Source: Allodiplogaster sudhausi
Taxonomy: Eukaryota; Nematoda; Chromadorea; Rhabditida; Diplogasteridae
Assembly: GCA_945643635.1 (NCBI GenBank)
Contig: CALZFC010000001.1
Location: 3,557,501 to 3,621,500, forward strand
Length of the DNA: 64,000 nucleotides
Reading direction: 5' to 3'
Below, one piece after another: positions 50,277-61,974 of the stretch (within the stretch, counting starts at the first letter, position 1; every line of letters starts with the position of its first letter). The notes under the pieces were generated by a model that was not told the origin of the DNA, did not search any database, and was given only the letters and a program-made list of their open reading frames with translations. The position numbers and the translations under genes were made by a program.

Positions 50277-53200
50277 ACCGTAAATAAAGTAAGTAAAGTA
50301 AGTAAGTTCTCTCGTCAGGTAAAAAGGCGCGAATTTGAAACGTGAATATTTTTGACTGCTTTAACCCCTTGCGACGAGCTGCCGTCTCACGGTCGGATGC
50401 TCGGCGAGCGTTGCGCTGACGTCGGCGCGCGCGAGCACATAGACATCCGAGAAGGCGGCCGAGACGAGCGAGACGCGCCACGCGATCGATATCGAATGCT
50501 CGAGCGACAGCGCGCACTCCTCGCCGAACGAAGCGCCCGCGCCCAGCTACTCAGATAGCCGAGAGGTAAGTCGACGGGGGCACAGGGCAAACGAGCTGGG
50601 TTCGACTCCGGTAAGGAATTGGAACCTCTGTTGCTCACCGTTTCGACGACGTTGCTTGCGATCGGCTCGACAACGTTCAGGAGGCCATCCTTGACGATGA
50701 GCATCTCCTTGAAAAATTTCGTTGTGTCACGTTCTATTGTAGAATTTGGCAATTACTTTTTGGGTTCCTCGAACGTCAAAATTTGGAGTCCCCCTAGAAG
50801 GCCCCAAATGGCGGCCGTGGCATAGTCGCCTGGGACGAACCCTGGACGGTTCGCCTGCTCGGCAGATGACATCACCGGGTGCGAAGAGCTGCTGCTGCAG
50901 CCGCTGCACGAGTTCGTAAAGGAAGGACGCATCGCACTCCTCGATGAGTAATCAATCGATACTTTTTAAAATAATTTCTAAACCGAATGTTACTTTTTAA
51001 ATATATTGATTAAATTGTATCTTCAGCCATGTTAATTTTGAGTGATCTAGATAGACCATATAATACAAATAATATAATTTTTCTCCATCTTCATGCCTTG
51101 AAAAGATGCACGTTACGTAGCGCTTCCATATGGAGATTGACAGCGATATGTCCTTGGAGACGTGGTGGGAGAGGCGCTAGAAGTTGCTGAAAAACACATT
51201 TGAATTTACCGCCTTAAACACGAAATTATCGATTCCCCATAAAACCTTCTCATCCGTCATGCGCTTCTGCTCGACCATATAGCTCATGCAGTTGAAGACT
51301 TTGCTCTGGACCGAAAGGGGAACTTTCCTAAGACAAATTATTTAAATATTCGTAAATAATATTTAACATCAGAATACGTTAAAAAAGGAATCAAAATTGG
51401 TATTTTATAGTCCGATTGTGTCACAAAGTTCACTTAATAAAAATGACTATTTACAATTTTGATACGTGAAAGAAATATTAAAGAAGATGGGCTTCGAACT
51501 TGGGCCCTCCTGATTTGAGCTCTATCGCAATAGGCCTTTTGTAACTCACTTGTTCCGCATGAAATACTTGACGGCGTCATGACTCGCGACTGCTTCGCGC
51601 CTCTCTCTGTTCATCGTCCACACCACCGAGCCGACCGAACCGACGACCTTTCGAAGAGAACTTTCATTTCTTCGCGATACACTTCTCATGCCAGAACATA
51701 AAAGCATCGTAGACATGTACGTTTGAAGTGGTGACACATCGATCTACGCACCCTATTCTGGGCGAGTTTACGACACAAGACAGGAGAGCAATGGAGAACT
51801 AACGGCGGCGAAAACACAAACGCCGATCAATGTGTCGATGACCTCGAGCACGTTCTGCGTCGAGTTGACCGGCCATGGCTGGGCAAGAAAAAATTGGTTA
51901 ATTAAAAAAATCAATAAATTCCGCTCTTCTTCAGAAGTCGAACCACACTTGTAAAAATATTTTCCCTTTTTCCCGTTTTTTTTTCAAAGTCCATTTTACA
52001 CAAATCACACACACGCTTCCTTCACAAGCTTCCTGAATGCGACACGAATATTTTTCTAATGAAATTAATCCCCATTGTTCATTTCTTTTTCTTATTCCGT
52101 AATCAAAGGATAGTTCGTGTTTGACGAGCAAAAAGCACCGACTGCCCGTTATTCAGGCAAAAAGGCGCGAATTCAAAAAAAGAGTTTTTTTTTCTCCTGA
52201 TCCAAACCTGCTGGCCACACGTCGTGATCGTGAGCGCCGACCAGTACATGCTGACGGTGTACTGCTTGCTCAGATTCGAGAATGGAATCGTGACGTGTCT
52301 GAAGGGGGGAGGTACAACATTTTACAGGATCAACTCTAAATCTATTAATTTAGAATTTGCCTAAGTACCGTAGTCGGAAAATTATCTAAATCACATGCTT
52401 TTTTGCCCTTGTCTCAGGCAATTCAAACGTGAGTTCTTGGCTCTTGAACAAAAGCATAAAGACCACACCTGTCTCTCCAATACTCGGCCATCTCGTGCGC
52501 GTATTCCTCTCGGTCGCCGTCGCGGTCGCTTTCGTTGAAGGCGCACTCGGAGTGTCTGTCGGCGCAGATCGGGAGAACGACATCGAACACCTTGCGGTAC
52601 GAGAAGACGAAGCCTTTCTCATCGGCGGCTAGAGCGAGATGGAGAAAGAGTGTGAGAAAGAGAGAGAGAGAGAGCAAAAATAAATGAGAAAAGAGAGTGA
52701 GAGAGTGAGAGAAAGACAGAAAGAGTGTGAGAGAAAGAAGGTGAGAGAGAGAAGAGATGGAGAGGGATAAAGAGAATGAGAATTGAGTAAGAAATTCAAA
52801 GAAAAAAGAAAGACGTTGTGAGACACAGAGTGAGAGATAGAGAGAGAGAAAGAGAAAGAGAGAGAGAGAGAGAGGGAGGGAGAGAGAGAGAGGGAGCGAA
52901 AAGAGCAAACAAGTTGCTCTGTCTAACTCTCAAAGCCCTGGTGGAGTGAGAAGAGAAAGTAGACACATGCATTCCAATGGAAAATGACGACGCAACTCGT
53001 CAGCATCAACAGAATCTTCGCAGCGTTCGGGAAGCGCGATCTGAATACGTTCATACATATATTATAATTTATTTTTGAATTAAAAAAAAATTTTATCTAC
53101 AATCTTTTTTTGAATATATTACTTTTCTCATACATACATACATACATACATACATGTGTTGATGAAAAATATATGTAATCTGAATGTAACACCACCGTAC

Positions 53201-54923
53201 CACCGTATCGGTTCTCTATGAGAGAGTAGTAGGGGTCACTACGGACAGTCAAAATTTTTCTAAGTCCAGGATGCGGGGGGCTACCTTGGACACTTTCTTT
53301 GTCAATGCTGCGTTTGTCCAAGGTGACCCTCCGCGTCCTGGACTTGGAAAAATTTTGACTGTCCGTTGTGACCCCCACAACTCTCTTCTATGCGATGGAA
53401 TGGCATGCTCGTGTATGGTTAGATTAGTCGACTACCGTAGTAATCAACTCTGAAGGAGTGCGCTAGAGCGTGCACAGGAGCATACTTCTGATCGAGCTGC
53501 TCGGCAAGATCGACGACGCGGTACAGCTTGAGCAGTCGCGTCGCGCGCAACAGCGAACAGTGCGGCAGACGCAGAAGCAGCACGTCGAGGGGCGCGAGGC
53601 ATGCGAGGTCGAGCGCGAGGCGATTGCTGCCATTTTAAATATTTGAAATTGCCGCCAAATTTCTCATTTTAAATATTTGAATTTACCTCCAAATTCTTGC
53701 AAACAACCAATTATATTGTTCAGTTCTAATGTTGAACGCAGTAAAATACCTTTGCTTATAGCGTTGAAGGAGGCTGGGTGCGCTCCGCACTTCGATGCCA
53801 TCGTCCAAATAGGCTGTAAAGGTCTCATTTTTTCATGAATAAGGGTACTGACAATGAGCGGCCATGCCCCGAGCAGACATCGAACCCGGATCGTTTGCGC
53901 GCTGAGCGCATTTAACCACTCGGCCAGACTGACTCGTGCGCGCTTGGACGACAATGTCGATGGCGTAGATGGCGTCTGCCGCCACGTTCCCTGCCAGCCA
54001 GCCGCCGTAAAAGTCACGCGCGATCGCGTCGAAGGTGAAGGCGGGCGCGCTGAGCAGATTGTAGAGGACGGCAGAGGAGACGAGGAGGCTCCAGTAGAAG
54101 AAGAGAGAGGACGTCGGAGAGATGCAGAAGAAGATGAGAGAGCGGAAATGAGAGAGAGATAAAGAGTGAAAAGAGAGAGTTTGAGGGAGAGAGAAGAAAG
54201 TGTGTGAGAAGAGAAAATAAAGAGGAAGAGATCAATAGAAAGAAGAAAGAGAGAGAGATAACATAGAAAGAAAAAAAGAGAGTTATCCAGGAAGTGAAAA
54301 AGTGAACTAAAATTAGAAAGTGGAATGAGAACAAAATTAATGCAATCGGATGATGAATGGCTCGACAGACCGAAGTAACTGCTTAATTAGTTGTGAGATC
54401 GACGGCAGGAGTGCGCTGACTGAATATTTGATGACGGATTGTAGTTATTTTTAAATTTAGTTTAATTATTCTAATTATTTAATTTTAATCAATAATATCA
54501 GTTTTATAATCGTACATCTTTTAGTTATAATTATAAATATAATATCTTCAATTTGAACTACTGCTGGCGGTCGAAGGTCGCGCTGGTCGTGACGGCTCAA
54601 AGACAAGCGAGTTGATGACGTCACGCTCGTCATTCTCTGCCGCAGCACCCGGCCAACCGCGACGCGTCTGACAATGAGCGAGACGCGTCGCGATCAGGGA
54701 TTATTTTCGCTGCTATTTATGCACACTGACCAGCATGGCGCGTATCGCATCCAGCATGGCGAGTCGACTCTGCGGACGACGGACGACGAATGGAGCCGTG
54801 CCGTTGCACTGTCCGTCGTCGGATCCCTGATAAGGTCTCCTCTCTCTTTCTCTCTAGCTCTCTTTGTCTCTTCCTCTCTATCTCTCTTTCTCTCTATCAC
54901 TTTTTCTCTCTTTTCCTTTTCAA

Positions 54924-54955
<32 letters not shown>

Positions 54956-55201
54956 TTCATCTGTCTCTTTCTTTTTTGTCTAACTATCTCTCGCTCAATC
55001 TCTCTTATTGCCTTTATTACTACGGAGGAAATAATAAGTATGTATAATAATAATTAGATTGCAAGAATTAGTATTATACGGCTAATTTCGTTGCCAAAAT
55101 TAGAACATACAAATTAATTTCGTTACCAATCTGACTTCGGTCGGGTCGCTGAGCAAGATGGACGGCAGGCGAGGTCGCTCGTTTGGTGGCGGTGACGTCA
55201 T
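49723..55201 (-). CDS. Cyclic-nucleotide-gated (CNG) cation channel subunit
   Basis: Tetrameric CNG/TAX-type channel of sensory neurons. Exons: 55201-55127, 54826-54731, 54667-54562, about 54105-53934, 53813-53750, 53626-53486, 53040-52928, 52628-52469, 52298-52208, 51878-51804, 51647-51550, 51327-51222, 51186-51097, 50939-50841, 50707-50639, 50546-50366, then about 50115-49949 and 49803-49723. In order: S1 FFYWSLLVSSAVLYN; S2 AIYAIDIVVQ and YLDDGIEV; S3-S4 LALDLACLAPLDVLLL and LLRATRLLKLYRV; S5 FHWNACVYF; pore YWSALTITTCGQQPWP; S6 VIDTLIGVCVFAA. The post-S6 segment is VVGSVGSVVWTMNRE. The C-linker follows (KVLWGIDNF, LPPRLQGHIAVNLHMEAL). The cNMP-binding domain has FAPGDVICRAGE, EMLIVKDGLLNVV, FGEEC and FSDVYVLARADV. 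The last exons give a coiled coil like the CNGA C-terminal zipper (FKQHLTKMEST). All phases agree from exon 4 to 16; the acceptor of the S1 exon and the join after exon 16 are not settled. Intron 13 has a GC donor. Confidence 0.9.
50549..50625 (+). other. tRNA-like sequence filling a CNG intron (antisense to the gene)
   Basis: A box TAGCCGAGAGG at 50,556-50,566 and an exact B box GGTTCGACTCC at 50,599-50,609, 43 nt apart as in tRNAs. T8, A14, G18 and G19 equivalents are present. The stems are degenerate, so it is a pseudo-tRNA or SINE head. The host intron is 50,547-50,638 (92 nt). Confidence 0.55.
51480..51549 (-). other. Weak tRNA-like sequence at the start of a CNG intron
   Basis: The minus strand begins at the donor GTGAGTT and contains GCGATAGAGCTCAAATCAGG and GGGCCCAAGTTCGAAGCCC, the latter like a T arm/B box. 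The A-box match is poor. Confidence 0.3.
53222..53388. mobile_element. 167-bp foldback element in a CNG intron
   Basis: The left arm (GGGGTCACTACGGACAGTCA, AAATTTTTCTAAGTCCAGGA, ACCTTGGACA) and right arm (TGTCCAAGGTGACC, TCCTGGACTTGGAAAAATTT, TGACTGTCCGTTGTGACCCC) pair almost completely around a ~17-nt loop. It is MITE-like. The target duplication is not clear. Confidence 0.65.
53866..53933 (-). other. tRNA-like sequence beginning exactly at a CNG splice donor
   Basis: The minus strand from the donor reads GTCAGTC TGGCCGAGTGG, an exact A box at tRNA position 8. It continues with a TGCGC/GCGCA arm and CCGGGTTCGATGTC, close to a B box. The intron's first base corresponds to tRNA position 1. 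Confidence 0.5.
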
Positions 55202-56586
55202 TAACTTTTTTTTTACGTTAATACAGTTTTTCCAGTTAAAAAAATATACATACATATGATTCCACAATTATTTTATACTCTTTAGACACTTACAAATTAA
55301 TAAAATAAACAGATTAAAATTTTGCAAGTTTAATATTTCACAACACTCTGCATACATATGACAACTGTGGAAATGATTCTGAAAACTGGTTCTGATTCTG
55401 AGCCAACGCGGATTCATTATTGCTATCAACAGGCGCACATTTTTAATTTCCTGTAGCGCCATTTGCCCGCTTTCCTGCATTCAATTTTCACTAGTGTAAG
55501 CACTCTATTCTCGTTGAGTTCAATTTCCGTCTTCATTTTTCGCTGTTGTTTGCGTAGGCAATGAATATTTCTTGAAATTGATACTCTCTCTCAAACAAGT
55601 TGTTGATACTACGAAATCATTTTTGAAAAATGCATGATTTATGCCAAAACATTCGACGGGCTCATACGCGAATACATCAAAGGGTTCCTAAAAGTCGATT
55701 TTATTTCAACGCATCCAGAGATGCACGCTGTCCTAATGTTTTTGGGCAGGCCCAGCCCGGCCCGCAGCTTACCATTAAAGTAATGTAATGTCACCAAATC
55801 TCTGTCATAATCAAGCTATCTGGCATATACATTTATTTTTACTACTTATCTTTCTTTTCGATAGTTCAAACTTCTGTGGTTACTTGAGCATGAGGGATGA
55901 AATTGAGTGAGAGAATGAAAGAGGGATACGAGAATGAGAATTTAATTGTATGCCAGACTTCATTAACATGTTTAATTATGCAAGTTACTAGGTGTGACCT
56001 GCAAATGCCTTCCAAACGTCTCCAGACTCATACATAATCAATTTTTCTGTTCTTGATCTCGTTGCTTTCTTGTTTCTCTTGCTCAATTGGGCCGAATTTG
56101 TTACCATGATCATTGATTCTCAATCTCAAAAGAAATTGTTTTTCGAATCCGCGGTTGCACGGTTTTAGTGAAGATCTAAGGCAAAAAAAAGTTTCTTGTT
56201 TTTTTTTGCCTTGAGCTAGAACCTTCGATTTCTATGGGTTGCTTACACCGTACTTTTCAGTCGTTGTAGGAGTTTTTTCCCTTATGATCTCCTTTAAAGA
56301 TCATGTCGAATAGTACAAATGCGTTTCATAAATTTTAAATCATAAAAATTTCTTAGTCAGCTCTATATTGTGAACAGCTCGATGCTTATGTACATACATA
56401 TATATGGATAGGTTCTCTTTACAAAGTGCCAATAAGAGCATAATGAAATATATCATCATTGTAATCAAGGATAACTAGAAGAATCTAGAAGAAAAAGGGA
56501 AAATCTGTGTTAGTCATTTGTTTGTGCATTGAAGCGTCTTCATCACTATCTGTCTGCTGTGTATAGAGTGAGAGACGCAGAGAAAT

Positions 56587-56621
<35 letters not shown>

Positions 56622-58832
56622 GAAAACTAAAGCGTGAAGGAGAGTGCCTGAGTTACTGGAGAGGAGTGGCCGGAAGATGAAATCCTCCTCCGTGCCAGCA
56701 GATGGATAGATAAAGCGATAGAAGAAGCGAGAAATAGTTCGTGAATTGTGAAAGAACGAAATTAATCTGGACGCTTGGCGAGACAGATTTCTCTTCCAGA
56801 TCAACCTTTGAGTAGAGATATTTAAGCCATTCACATTCACTTCAACTTCACTCTCATTGTCTTCACTAAGCTCCTTTTTACTATTTTAATTATACTACAT
56901 ATACATATTTTCATCTGATTTGCTTTGTTTTGGCGTTTCATTTTCCCACGTAATATTGGATTGTATACCAATATTTCTGCTTGTTTTCGATCTGTGATTG
57001 GCTTTCTCACTGCATTCCAATCTTTTTTTGGATTGGATAATGTTCCATATCTGCTATTTTTCTCTCTCTCTCTCTCTCTTGTACTTCACGCGTTCGTTTC
57101 TCCTTCATTTTCAGTTACATACGCTGTCTTTCTTAATATTTCAGAGTACACTGCCTGCCTGCGTATACCAGGCCCTCTTTTTCTTGTGTCACATACAGTG
57201 ATGTCAAGATGCTACTTCTCGAGAGAACTGTTCGTAGAGAAGGAAAATTCTTCTCATACATACATATGTAGGTGTGTGCCGTTATTGATCAGTTGGCCCT
57301 TATACATATTTTAAATATATCTGTGAACATTCTAGACTGATAAATATTTTTCATGAGATAATACAATTCTCTTTTTAGATTACAAAGAAATCAAATGCCT
57401 GACTCGTCAATGTGGTATTCAGATAGAGCTGAAGGTCTACGGACGGGTGAGTTCGTTAACGTTTTTTTTTAATTTGTTTACTTTCTTAATTTTAAATTCT
57501 TATATTCTTTTGAATTTTGGGTTCGCCTGTAGCGAACATACAAAAATCAAGATTCGTGTCCATGGCCAAGCAAGCGATTACGAAACTTTGCAGATTAGTT
57601 GCGAACAAAAGCCGGTTGGAAGGAATTCTATTCGAAGACTACAGCAAATCCAGAGAGAAAGTTTTCAACACTTGTAAGAATTGCAATACATTTGAGTGGA
57701 AATATTCTTGATAATAGATTCCTCACAGCCAATATGACATATTTTGTGATTTTCTATTACCCTCTAGCTAGTACGTTCATAAAAATCAAATGTTGCTTTT
57801 AGAAATGTGTGGGTGTTCAGTAATTGTAATGCATTCCTTTACATTCCTTTACCGACAGTACTGTCTATTTTTGTGTATATTTCTTAAATTACATAAAAAA
57901 TTTACACAATGAATTATTTGGCCTTGATTCTAGAGATTACATATATACTGAAGAATATGCATGTTCGCGTCCGGTTCTTTCTTGTCCAGTCGTTACTTAT
58001 GATGTCCACTTGGCTAGTAATATTTCGATTAGTCGAGAACGAAATAAATCCAGGACCTGGAAAAAAATACTGTGAGGAAACCTTCAACAGGGGGGGGGGG
58101 GTTCTGGATTTGGTAAATATTCTTTTATATCACTACCACACACAAATGTCCACATCTTTGCTTTTAATATACATGTCTTAACGACTTAAATGGGGGCAAC
58201 GCTCTAACTTACCACGCGAGCGGTTCCTGCTCGATTCCAATCGGCGTGCTTACTTCATTCGTATTCTTGCTCTTTCGCGGTGGTTTGTCGGGACATTACC
58301 AATCTGGCGATTTTTTTTTGCATGATGTGAGTGTTTGTGTCAAGTCGATTTTCACTTACATTAACACAGCTTTTGCTCGTATACCTTAGGCAAATTCAAT
58401 ACGCAAAAAAAAACAGAAACAGGACTGACCGGATACACACTTTGGCTGACAAAGAAAAGTGTAAAAACTGTTTAAAAAGACGATCACTGAAGTACATAAA
58501 AGAGTAAAATTCATGAGAGTATAGGTATAATAATAAATTATCGATAACAATATAAATTATAATAAAAAAAAATACAATGCTATCTATAGAACGATTACTG
58601 ACAGATATTATGGTGATTCTTACAGTGAGTTTAGGTGTTGTATGTACTATGTGTCTACAATAAATATTTCCATGAAATTTTAATAAAGATATTTTAAATA
58701 TATGTATTTAAAAAAAAAATTTAAATATAAATTTTTAAATACATTTAATTTTACTGTATAACATGTGGCAAGCTGGTACGGTGAGCATCCGCGACATGTG
58801 GCGTAACAGCTGCGACGCGTGCTAGGTGCTGA
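55202..58832. other. Intergenic stretch between the CNG and Srt genes
   Basis: AT-rich with TACATACATATGTA motifs. No gene is supported. An exon-like bit at 57,379-57,446 (YKEIKCLTRQCG, IELKVYGR, GT donor) could not be joined in frame to the next open stretch (57,534-57,690). A reading frame at 57,909-58,181 contains ENEINPGPG. Confidence 0.5.
58190..58255 (+). other. Degenerate tRNA-like sequence, intergenic
   Basis: GGGGCAACGCTCTAACTTAC + CACGCGAGCGG followed by CTGCTCGATTCC resembles the anticodon arm and B box of tRNA-derived SINEs. No clear A box. Confidence 0.3.
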
Positions 58833-59691
58833 CTACTCGCTGTCCCATTTCCTGCGCGGAATGAACTTAGCTCGTCCGTCGAGGTCACTGCGAGTCGTGA
58901 CGCGGCGCAGGACTGAAATCTTTTCTGTGTTATGAAAAAAATTTGGGCTTTTTAACTTGATAATTACTAGTTTCGCCAATTTTTTTGACATCTTGTATAT
59001 TAATTTCCCTTTTTTTGTTAAGAAAACAAATACTAACAAGGACTTCCGCAAACTGCCGCCGCATAGTCTTTTGGATCGTCTTGTTTAGTGTGACGTAGAT
59101 TACAGCGGGCGTTATTGGAAAATTTGAAGTAGTAACTATTGTTTATATTTCATAGTTGTACATTATAATAGTCTCGTAGTAAAAAAAACCTATTTACGCA
59201 TATATACATGCTATTTTAAATAAAGGATCATGCAACCGAAAACTACTTTTTTTGTCTTCTTGTTTGCTGTAGTCGCATCACGCTTTATTCAGGCGAAAAG
59301 GCGCGAATTCAAAAATGAATTTTTGAAATTGCGCCATTTCAAAACGATTGTAGTATGCGGAACCGTGTGCCATGTGCCAGGAGATCATGCCGAGGAACAT
59401 GAACCACGGTGGCGTCGGAAACCACTGGGCGTAGACGTAAATGGCTGCGCCGCAAAAGTTTGCAATGCAGATGGGCAGGCACTGGATGAATATCTGAAAG
59501 TAGAAGAAATAAAAATAATAATTGCATAATTAGGCTTGTTTCCCAATAGATAATAATAATTGAACACATTAATCTTTTTTATATGATAATTAAAAGACAT
59601 TTCTTACTTGAAGATTGCGATATAGTATCATGTTTTGACATTGAATATATTTAATATAGTATCATGTTTGGATATACTACATACAGTCCCG

Positions 59692-60496
59692 CCCAGGATC
59701 TTGGTACCAAGGTTGCGTCGGACGCATCGGATGCATCAAAATGCATCCTCGTTAATAACTATTTTCCAAGGAAACACTAAAATATTTTAACTCGTACATT
59801 AGTTTGCTTATTATTAGAGAACGGATGTTACTGATTAAAAAAAATCGATAATTTCTAATCATTTGATAAGAAGTTATCAGTTTTTGCTTAAAAAAAAATT
59901 CATTTCTTATATTTTTCAATAAAATTTCTCCTGTTTTATTATTTTGTCTCTACCCACATCCATAAAAAAGTAAAATTTGAGATTGTATCACTGATAACGG
60001 AAATCGATAAACCAGACCTTATCACGCATGTTCATTAGCTGAGAGGATTCGACTTACGATTCTGAATCTGATTATGTAATCAGTTTTCAAAATAGAGCAC
60101 CCGTTACCAATATATCTTTGATTGTGTGTACTTTGCATTACTTTCAGCTAATGAACATGCGTGATAAGGTCTGGTTTATCGATTTCCGTTATCAGTGATA
60201 CAATCTCAAATTTTAATATTTGGGGATGCAGGTAGAGAGAAAATAATAATGCAGGAGAAATTTCATTGTAAAATATAAGAAATGAAATTTTGTATTAGTA
60301 AAAACTGATAACTTTTTATCAAATGATTAGAAATTATCTATTTTTTATCAGTAGCATCCGTTCTCTATAAGCAAACTAATGTACAAGTTAAAATATTTTA
60401 GTATTGCCTAGGAAAATAGTTATTAACGAGGATGCATTTGGATGCGTCCGATGCGTCCGACGCATCCTTGGTACCAACATCCTGGGCGGGAGTGTA
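59692..60496. mobile_element. 805-bp foldback MITE (Tc1/mariner-like ends) in Srt intron 7
   Basis: Arms 59,692-60,040 and 60,146-60,496 are imperfect reverse complements around a ~105-bp loop. The ends read TA|CAGTCCCGCCCAGGATC and GATCCTGGGCGGGAGTG-like|TA, so the element is flanked by TA dinucleotides as expected for Tc1/mariner-type insertion. Just inside are GTTGGTACCAAGG and GCGTCGGACGCATCGGA-type sub-palindromes. No transposase reading frame, so it is non-autonomous. Confidence 0.8.
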
Positions 60497-61974
60497 GATG
60501 CATATATATGTACAAAGATCTACATAAACGAAACATACCAAGTAACCTACCGAACCAGTTGAACTCCTACGGCACTCACTGCTGTTAGCCACGGATCTAC
60601 AAGATAAATAAAAAATTTATTCTACTTATATAAAGGATATTGAAGGGATATTTTTTTCTTGTTTCCAAAAACGAAAAAAGAAAACAAAAAAAGATAAATT
60701 CTTTGGACATACTTGCGCGTTTTGAGCAGAACGAAGAAGGCAAAGTACAACAGGAATGAGAGCAGGACAGTGGAGATGTTGTTGAAGGCGTGTGGAATGG
60801 ATTCGTACTGGAAAAAGCGCGATTAAAAAATAACCAAAAATAAAATTTTTATTTAATTAAAATAATTGATTCAGAAATATAAAAAAAAAATTGTAGATCT
60901 TCACTATTCTTTTACCAGCATTTTATGTAAACTACTTTTTTTTACAGTTGTCGTTTTATAATATAAGGTATAGACGCGGAGTAGATCGAAAGCATCCAAA
61001 TATGCAAGCACCGTGATGCCATTGTGGCCGATGAACGGATCAAAGAAGAGTCCGTTCCTGTCCGCGTTGAAGAGGAGTGGAGGCACGAAGAGCAAGAAGA
61101 CGAGACCGTAGGCGGTCGGGATCAACAATGAGATCCACGTACGATTTCCCTCAAGTTAATAGAGCATTGGGGACTATTACGTGAAAAATATTTAAACCCC
61201 TCCCCCAATTACAGGCAGGTAACAACCCTAAACTCAAATGTGAAGTATTATTGTTAACCCATTTGTACTCTCTGTGACCACTCTTGTTGTCCTTGATTAG
61301 GGAAAAGGCGGGAATTCAAACGTTTAATTTTGCTTCCGTACTTCAAAGAACGGGCTCTCGAACTGAAGCAGCGCGAGCAGACGATTGCACACGAGCAGAA
61401 TGCACGCGCAGCAGGAGCACGTGTAGAAGCCTAGAAAAAATTAATTCACAAAAAATTTTTTTTGTTAGGCGTTTACGTCCACGACAGAAGTACGTATATA
61501 ATCTTTCGACTTTCACTTTTCATAGGTTATGGTGTATTTTTGGGCACCTTCTTTTTAGCACTCTCTCAAGATACGAAAAGAAGGGGAAGGTGTGCGCATG
61601 GAGCACTCACTCCATTTCGTTCCCTGTCCTTCTTCGCAAGCGGTGGTCCTTTCTTCTTCTCTCTCACTTCATCTCTAGCTTCCTCGCGCCTGGAGTACAA
61701 GTCATGATGCCCTCACGTACACTAATATTTATAATTATGAGCGAAGAAGATGGGACCGCCGCTTGCGAGGGTCGACAGGGGACGAACTGTAGTAAGCCAT
61801 TAAAGAATGGGCAAGACTCACGTAGACTAATATTTCTGTTATAGAAAAATCTAACAAATGCTACGTGAAGCATGAGAAGGGCGAGACGATTCACGCGGAG
61901 ATAAAAATAAACAACAAACTACAATGAATGTCTACAATAATCAACTATCACTACAAGAAGCTCCGCTCCAGCAA

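Noticed and set aside
57379..57690. Two exon-like pieces (CLTRQCGIQIELKVYGR; SEHTKIKIRVHG)
   Set aside because: Splice phases do not join and no family is recognised.
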